Shown here piece by piece: positions 53,801 through 59,800 of a stretch of 64,000 nt of DNA. The notes beneath the pieces are model-generated. The model had not been told where the DNA came from, ran no database searches, and worked only from the letters and a program-made list of their open reading frames with translations. Position numbers and translations under genes: made by a program. The stretch is from Pictodentalium vernedei. Lineage: Eukaryota; Mollusca; Scaphopoda; Dentaliida; Dentaliidae. How positions within the stretch are numbered: position 1 is the first letter of the stretch; each line of letters starts with the position of its first letter. The stretch covers positions 179,824,350 to 179,888,349 of the forward strand of contig CM062297.1 of NCBI GenBank assembly GCA_031216915.1, written 5' to 3'.

Positions 53801-56800
53801 TGGCAACACTGTCCAATCAGATATCAGTACAGCATTTATAATGAAATGATTGAAAGCTGTGGATGTCGCAATCAGTGTATTCCATTCATCTTGACTTTTA
53901 TAATATCTGTCATATTCTGTCAGGACTGAAATGCTTTTTCAATTTGGGGGAAACATTTTGTAGGGATCTGCAAATCACACATTTTTTTTTTAGTTGAATC
54001 TCAAATTGAATCGTGTCTCTGATATCGAAATCGAATTGAATCATGAACTGAATCTTAATAGACAAGTTATTTCATACAGTAGAACCTGTCTTGAGAGACC
54101 ACCCTTTTTGCCAGGCAAAAAACAGGTGGTCTCTTATTACAGGTCCATTGCAGAGTAAAATAACCAAACTGTACAAGGTCGCAGCCGTCTCAAAACAGGT
54201 GGTCTCTCACAACAGTGGTCTCTCAAAACAGGTTTTACTGTATTGACCAAAATGGAACTTACGGTATACTGTGATGACCCTTACAAGACTGACTGCCACC
54301 TTAAAAATCAATAAATAAATATTCTCTGTAGCACTATCGCTGAAACAGCTAGGCCTATTATCCATAGTTTTAGCTTTTGAAGGCTTAATTTGTTACTATT
54401 CACGTTCTTTAGAACGTGAATAGTAACAAGTGAAGCCTTCAAAAACTAAACCTATGGAAAATGTTCCGGACAAAATTCACTACTTACTTAAAAATTAACC
54501 TTTGTCAATTACTCAATTAAATATCAGTTGAGCCTACATGAACAAATTGTCTAATGTCAATTTTATCCAATTTTTGTTAGAAATGTAACCAATTGAAGTT
54601 AATATGAGAAATTCAAAAAATCGAATATTGATACTGATTTAGGATCAATCTCAAAGCAGACATATGGTATCGATATCGAATCGAATCTCAAATATTTGCA
54701 GGACCCTAACATTTTGTTTTAACTAAAGGACTCTAGCAGAAAGTGTTATCTATTTTAGATGTTATCAAATTCAACAAATAGTGCTGACAATCTGTCCAAG
54801 ATGATGTCACTTTGGGAAAGTATCAATAACAGAATCAAGAACTGGATAGAGAAGCCACCAGTTGTAATTATTGCAAGTAACCCTTCATGGTCAAATGAAA
54901 CATACTGGATGGAATTTATGATGAGATATTCGTATGCCAGGAAGAATGCAAGTGATATGGCAAAAGAGTGAGTTTTCTTTATGGCACTCCAGGTATCTGA
55001 GCACCTCCTCCTGGTGCTGCGTTTCATATAACAGTGTTTTATTCATAAAATATAGAGATACACAAAGCTGGTGTTTTCATTCTCAAAAACATCTCAGCTG
55101 TGAAACTGTCATATGCTGTCATTATATGACAGAAAAAAATCTGGTACAGTAGAACCTGTCTTGAGAGACCACCCTTTGGGCCACACACAAGTGGTCTCTC
55201 AAGACAGGTGGTCTCTCATAACAGGTTACAGGTTTTCTCAAGTCAGTGAATAACCAACCACACAATTCAGAAATGGAGAAGAATAATTACTTTGTAGTTG
55301 TTCTTTTTTATGCAGTTTTTGTAACAAATTGAAATGGACTGTTATAAAAATTATCAAAATAAATTAGTGTTGAAAATCTTCTTTGAAGATTTTCAACACT
55401 AATTTATTTTTATAATTTTTATAACAGTCCATTTCAATTTGTTACAAAAATATTTTCAACACAAATTTATTTTTATTCCTATCTGTCACATTTCAGGTAT
55501 GTATGAAATTGTTTATTCAGCAATAATCCTAATCTTTTCACAGGGGTCTTATAAAACATTTCAATCTTTAATGAGTTAGCAATTGAATCCCAATTAAGAG
55601 CTTTTAATACTTTTAATTATGTTAGTATAAACACGATGGATTTTCCAATTCCAGAACAGGTAAAAAGTTTTTTGTCATGGTTTCAGTATTCAAAGGGGCG
55701 GTCTCTCAAGACAGGTCTATTATGGCATAAAAATACAAGTTGGTACCAGGACACAGTGGTCTCTCAAGACAGGTGGTCTCTCAAGACAGGTGGTCTCCCA
55801 TAGCAGGTCCATTATAGAGTAAAACCAATCAGTGCCTGGTATATGTGGTCTCTCAAGACAGGTGGTCTCTCAAGACAATGGTCTCTCAAGACAGGTTTTA
55901 CTGTACACAAAGCTGTTGTTTTCATTCTCAAAAACATCTCAGCTGTGAAACTGTCATATGCTGTCATTATATGACAGAAAAAATCTGGTAATTTAATTGG
56001 CTAAAACACTTGTCAGAAGTGTTGATGTACTCCAGCATTGCTGATCTATTCTAGTTTTATTGAAATTAAGTTGATATGTCACCACTCTGTCATTATTGTC
56101 TATAAATAGTGCAAGTAGGTTGATATAATGATTCCAAATACCTGTTAGCAATAAAAATAGAAATGGTATTTCCAACTTTCTCCATCCTTTAATTTCCGGG
56201 TTCCAATGTTTAGGGAATGTTCAAATATAACAATTAACTACAACACGAATAAATAAGTTAATGCATATTACTTCTTATATATGTGTTGAAATTAAATTTA
56301 TTTTATTGCATATGAATACGCTGCTTTTCTCCGAAAAATATTTAATAAAGCAAGGAATTTGCAAACAATTTTTTGTCATAATAATAAAACAATAATTGAC
56401 TTTACTTGAGTTTGATACAAACAGATTACTACAACATCTTGTTTGATCTGGCTGATCTCATCTCGTCAACTCAACTAAATACAACAACACAGATCAATTG
56501 ATTGTTGTAATAATTTGTTTATTATATGACGATTAGTATTTTAAACTGATCACAACACCTGAAAACTCAAATAGAACAAGAATTATATTAGCCAAATAAC
56601 CATTAACAATTTATGGAATTGGGGAATCCCAAACACGTAGTAATATATTAACATTCATGTTGAACATGAAACTTGAAAGTCAAAACAATGGAGGCAAGCT
56701 TAAATTCACCAAGTGTATTAAATTCACTGAGAAATAATTCTTCTAGGTCAAAGTTAGATAAATCGTCCATATTTTTTTTTTAAATAGATCTATTATTCTT

Positions 56801-59800
56801 TTATTTCAACATTTTTGACAAGATACAATCTATATTTGTCGCTTGGCAACAGGCAGACGTAATATCAACAAAAAATTGAGTACATTCGATTTGCTATAAT
56901 ATTGTAACCGATTCTCTTTTTTTTTCAACAAACACGCAAACTGCACAATTGTTTTTATTGAGTTCTGTAACTGGTCATAGAAAAGCAGTGTTTTCTCATA
57001 TGGTATTAATAAATGACTCAAGATCAAACATATGCATTATGGAATTCCCTGATGTATTTGGGGAATTTACCGATTTATTTATACGTCACTGGTAGAAATT
57101 GTCTGTTCATGTGCACCTCATTTGAGACAGGCATGATAACGATCTGGAAAACTTTACACTCTTGTTTTCCAGAGAACTGGATTTGATGGGCAAACTACAA
57201 TGGTATTGAGGGGCTGTTTGCACTTTGTCAGTTGTTTCTAGGCAAGTCTTGGCTGCCTCTGTAGGCAGCCAAGACTTGACTAGAAACAAATGCAAAGCCT
57301 CTGGAGGTAGACTTTCAAAGTATAGCGAAAATTTATAAAAATCTCCAGGCCCTTCAACGATTAACATCTTGATGTTTTCAAGACAAATTATATACTGTTT
57401 GATTGGAATATCTATAACAGGAGCATGGAAGAATATTTATATCTTTGTGATTAAAGTGATGTCACATTAAATCTAGGATAGTCTGTACAAGACCCACAAA
57501 AGGTGTGTAAACAAACAACCCATAACAGAATTAAATGGGGGATCTTAGAGCTTGGGTTTAAACGTTAACCCTTATGGGCCTAATTCTGACTTTGATCACA
57601 TTTTTTTGCAACAGAACAGGTGCCCCTACAGGCAGCCTTTGGGTTAACCCACAAGTTACATTCTAAGCACCTTGGTAGTTGTTTTTAGGCAAGTCTTGGC
57701 TGCCTATAAAGGTGGCCAAGACTTGTCAAAAAGCAGCAGCACATTCACAGGATGTAGACTGTCAAAGTGTAGCAAAAATATGTAAACATTTCTTGGCCCT
57801 TAAAGGTTAAAGGTCAGCACTTTTTACATTGCTTTTATAACACATTTTCAGAGAATAATGACTCTACAGTGGTTTGTAGTCAAGACTTGGCAGTTGTTAC
57901 TAGTCAAGTCTTGACTGCGTAATTAGCAGGCACAAGGAACTACTGCCAAGTTGATTTTTTTTGCTTTGGAACATCTCAAGAGTTTGAGAAAAATGTTTCT
58001 ATTTCTATAATTATGTCTTGACCAGTCATGTATACCATTTTCAGACACTGCTACTTTTGTTGCTGGCATTTTTGTGGTGCACTGTATCCATCAGTCAAAA
58101 TATTTTGACTGATAAAAATTAAATAACTCATTTGTTTCGAATAACATTCAGAGAGATCTGTAAAACTGAATTGATATTATATTTATGTAATTTTGTTTCA
58201 GAATAGAGAATCTACTGGATAAACTGAGACCACACATGAGTTTGGAACCTGTGAGAAAATTTGGTCTTGTCATGGAAACTGTTTCAACATTGGTGAATGC
58301 ATATCTCAAAGTTATCAGAACAGGGAATCTAACTTTATCTGCAAAACTTTTCCAGTCATTTGGGCTGAGTCCAGAAATTATGAAAACAATTACATCAGCT
58401 CCTCTGATTAAGCCAGAAAATCTAATGGCATTATTTTACGAAGACTGGCAAGAAACACTTTGCAAGTATTCATTTTGGGAGCAAACATTTTCTTTTTCAA
58501 AAGATGTTAATATAACAGAAATACAAATGGCATTTTGTGCTTTAAATATCTCAAGTCTTCCAGGTAACCACATGAAAACATTCAGCCTTGTAGAATTATT
58601 AAAATCACTAGAGAATCCCTCTGTAGAGCCAGACTGGAGTATGTTGATATTTAACTCACAACACCTGCAGGAGTTGATTAAAGACATCATCAGTGATCCA
58701 AATTCATTCAGTCTTCAAAATGCTCTAAAATCTTTTGAAACGATGAGCAAAACAGAGAATCTGTGGGGATTGTTGCAGTTGTATACTGCAATGGGTAAAG
58801 CTTCCAAAGATGATCGCACTATGAAAGCTGTCGATGGGTTTATTCGTGTTGGTACCGTTGTTGCAGAATATCTCCAATCAACTATTGATAAGCTAACACC
58901 TGTAGGATCACAGCTGGACCTTGGTTCACTATTGAAGAATGTCACTCAATTCAAGATGGTTCTAAAAAACATTGTTAAAATGGATAACAATCTCATCAGT
59001 GCTTTCCTTGGCTTGAAGCTGAATCCTGTAAAGGTAAGGCTAAAAAAAATGTTTTGATTTCCAGGCAATCCCTCACTGAGCTTGGACCCTGCTTGTTGGA
59101 TGTTTTTATTTCCTTGCAGTGTCTTCGATTACAGTGGAACCCTGTTAATTGAATAGCCACTTTGTCAATGAAAATTATTCAGTTAACAGAAGTATTCAAT
59201 TAACAGGGATTGTGTCACTTTCCTGTATTCTAGAGATAAACTTAGCATTTATTCTATTATATCTTATTTCACAGAGCTCATGAAGCTCTGTCAAACAAGA
59301 TATATTAGATTAAATGCGTGTATTGGATGTACAGAGGCCAAATAGGTCTATAAACAAAGGAAAACTAGGGAGTGTAAGGGTAATTTCTTGACAGGTTACA
59401 AGATTTTTTATTCAATTAACAGGAGTTTACTCTATAACCTATATTCAGTTAACAGGTCAAATTTGTACTGGAGGTATGTAAATGGTTTTGTGTTGGGAAA
59501 TTATATTCGCTTAACAGGGTTATTCAATTAAGAGATATCCAATTAAAAGGGCTTCACTGTAATACAAAATCTGGAAACTTGAATATTTTTTATGTTTTGT
59601 GTTTGATGTATATTTATTTATGAGTGTTAGCAACTCAGAATGATGAAAATACAGTTTGTGTCAGTAAAATGTTTTATCAGAAGGGATGTCAACAATGTTG
59701 CCATTCCAGAGTAAAGATCTGGGCTTTAATATTTACAAGGATGGGACTCTAAAACTGAAATCTGAAGAGCATAACTAAAGAAACAATTTTCAAAACTAAA

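Noticed and set aside
58436..58945. Minus-strand ORFs of 76-84 codons
   Set aside because: Shadows of the real coding exon E.
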